6,599 nt of DNA from Chloroflexota bacterium (GTDB lineage: Bacteria > Chloroflexota > UBA6077 > CF-72), in contig JAFAWJ010000581.1 in NCBI GenBank assembly GCA_019242065.1, positions 1 through 6,599 on the forward strand. Direction: 5' to 3'. The position numbers were made by a program, and so were the translations under genes. Shown in pieces: positions 5,817 through 6,599 of the stretch. The notes beneath the pieces are model-generated. The model had not been told where the DNA came from. It saw only the letters and a program-made list of their open reading frames with translations, and ran no database searches. Each line of letters begins with the position of its first letter. The stretch's first letter is position 1.

Positions 5817-6588
5817 TCATGGTTTGAGTACCACCTTGATCGCTCCATCTTGTTTGTGCTGGAACATGGCGTACGCCTCGAGCGCCTTCGTGAGCGGGAC
5901 CTGATGTGTCGTGAGGTGCTGGACGGCAAGCGGGTCGGCGTCGTCCAACACCAGTGGCAGCAGGTCGTCGATCCAGCGTTTGACGTGGGCCTGCCCCATC
6001 CGCAACGTCTTCGACAAGGGTCTGACGTTGCGGTTTGCGCCGCCTTGGCGATGGGCGCGCCGTGGGCCTCCATTCCTACCGCGTCGATGCTCGCATCCGG
6101 TCCGCGGCCGTCGGTCAAGTCGGCGGAGCACCGCGACGACGTCTTCGTCCGAGGCCGCGTCCAGGACCTCAATGCCGTGCTCGCGTGCCACCGCGAGGCG
6201 CTCGGGCACCAGGTCAATCGCGATCACGCGAAATCCTCGGTGCCGCGCGATGCGAGGGCTCATCTGACCGATCGGCCCGAGTCCGAACACGGCGAAGCTG
6301 CCACGCGGTCGGCAAGACATCTGAGATATTGAACGGCACCACCACTCGGTCACCGGTTTGATCTGGTCGACGGCACTGCCGACTTCTTCGACGATGTCCA
6401 TCGCCTCATGGCGCAGGATGTCTCCTTCTTTCAGGAAGGGTGGGAGTAGCTCATACAGGTGCAGATCGGAGCCACAGATGGCGGTCGACGTGATGGCGCA
6501 CGATCGCGTCGGTCGGCTGCTCGATGCGCGGGTCAGGCACATCGTCGACACGTACGTCACGTTTGCCGTGCCAGGTAACTGCTCGCAT
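5817..6588 (-). pseudogene. Zn-dependent alcohol dehydrogenase pseudogene
   Basis: The ATG at 6588 opens [20 protein letters not shown], the usual start of this roughly 390-residue family. An extra C at 6495/6496 shifts the frame before [15 protein letters not shown]. The GHE zinc motif is altered to RHEAMD. A lost G near 6354 shifts the frame in IKPGDRVVVPFNIS. The next bases read SDVLPTAWQ (6311-6330 and just below), so the structural-zinc cysteine loop and following block are gone. A further jump at a GGCAG repeat leads to SFAVFGLGPIGQM, the NAD-binding motif. Another shift near 6120 precedes DLTDGRGPDASIDAVGMEAH. About 60 codons are then missing before RMGQAHVKRWIDDLLPL and the terminal IKVVLKP. 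At the last junction a 14-base segment is inverted. With both zinc sites damaged no active enzyme is expected. It is a paralogue of the intact dehydrogenase at 3724-4926, sharing [12 protein letters not shown] and its surroundings. Confidence 0.85.
6000..6033. repeat. Perfect 10-bp inverted repeat flanking a micro-inverted 14-base loop
   Basis: CCGCAACGTC (6000-6009) is the exact reverse complement of GACGTTGCGG (6024-6033), separated by TTCGACAAGGGTCT (6010-6023). Read on the plus strand, 6010-6033 encodes F-D-K-G-L-T-L-R, a motif expected on the minus strand at this point of the dehydrogenase. Flipping only the loop restores FDKGLTLRMGQAHV in frame on the minus strand. This is the trace of a template-switch or loop-inversion event. 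Confidence 0.75.
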
Positions 6589-6599
6589 AGAGTTTTTGC

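Noticed and set aside
5911..6267. Plus-strand open frame containing FDKGLTLR
   Set aside because: Only the 8-residue motif resembles a protein family, and it is explained by the micro-inversion; the rest is antisense of the dehydrogenase pseudogene.

Overview
This is a GC-rich bacterial chromosomal fragment. The gene families (an OmpR-type regulator of a kind common in Actinomycetota and Chloroflexota, a KimA-like permease, Zn-dependent dehydrogenases, a DoxX-like protein) suggest a soil or environmental actinobacterium or chloroflexote. The sequence alone does not settle the phylum. I see no tRNA, rRNA, CRISPR array, IS element or phage gene.

Layout. (1) Positions 1-951, minus strand: a two-component system with the response regulator (951-222, broken by one frameshift) followed by the sensor kinase (225 down to the window edge, partial), with stop and start overlapping as ATGA. 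(2) Positions 952-1030: a divergent promoter region with four evenly phased TCTC-type direct repeats, a candidate operator for the regulator. (3) Positions 1031-1404, plus strand: a small secreted protein gene, also frameshifted. (4) Positions 3606-1546, minus strand: an intact KimA-like K+ permease with a C-terminal cytosolic domain. (5) Positions 3724-4926, plus strand: an intact Zn/NAD dehydrogenase of the glutathione-independent formaldehyde dehydrogenase type, divergent from kimA. (6) Positions 4991-5357, plus strand: the collapsed remains of a HAD-family hydrolase, keeping its two ends but little between. (7) Positions 5756-5376, minus strand: an intact four-helix DoxX-like membrane protein. 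(8) Positions 6588-5817, minus strand: a second Zn-dependent alcohol dehydrogenase reduced to a pseudogene by indels, three internal deletions and a 14-nt micro-inversion.

Working together. The regulator and kinase clearly form one operon and may also control the divergent secreted-protein gene. KimA would supply potassium and the intact dehydrogenase would oxidise or dismutate aldehydes or alcohols; nothing in the sequence links these two beyond a shared divergent promoter region. The striking property of the window is decay: four of the eight loci are disrupted, while kimA, the formaldehyde-dehydrogenase-like gene and the DoxX-like gene are fully open. I found no convincing undescribed multi-gene system. 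The most unusual items are the micro-inversion inside the decayed dehydrogenase, the phased repeats upstream of the regulator, and an Asp in place of an ion-site Thr in the KimA-like permease.
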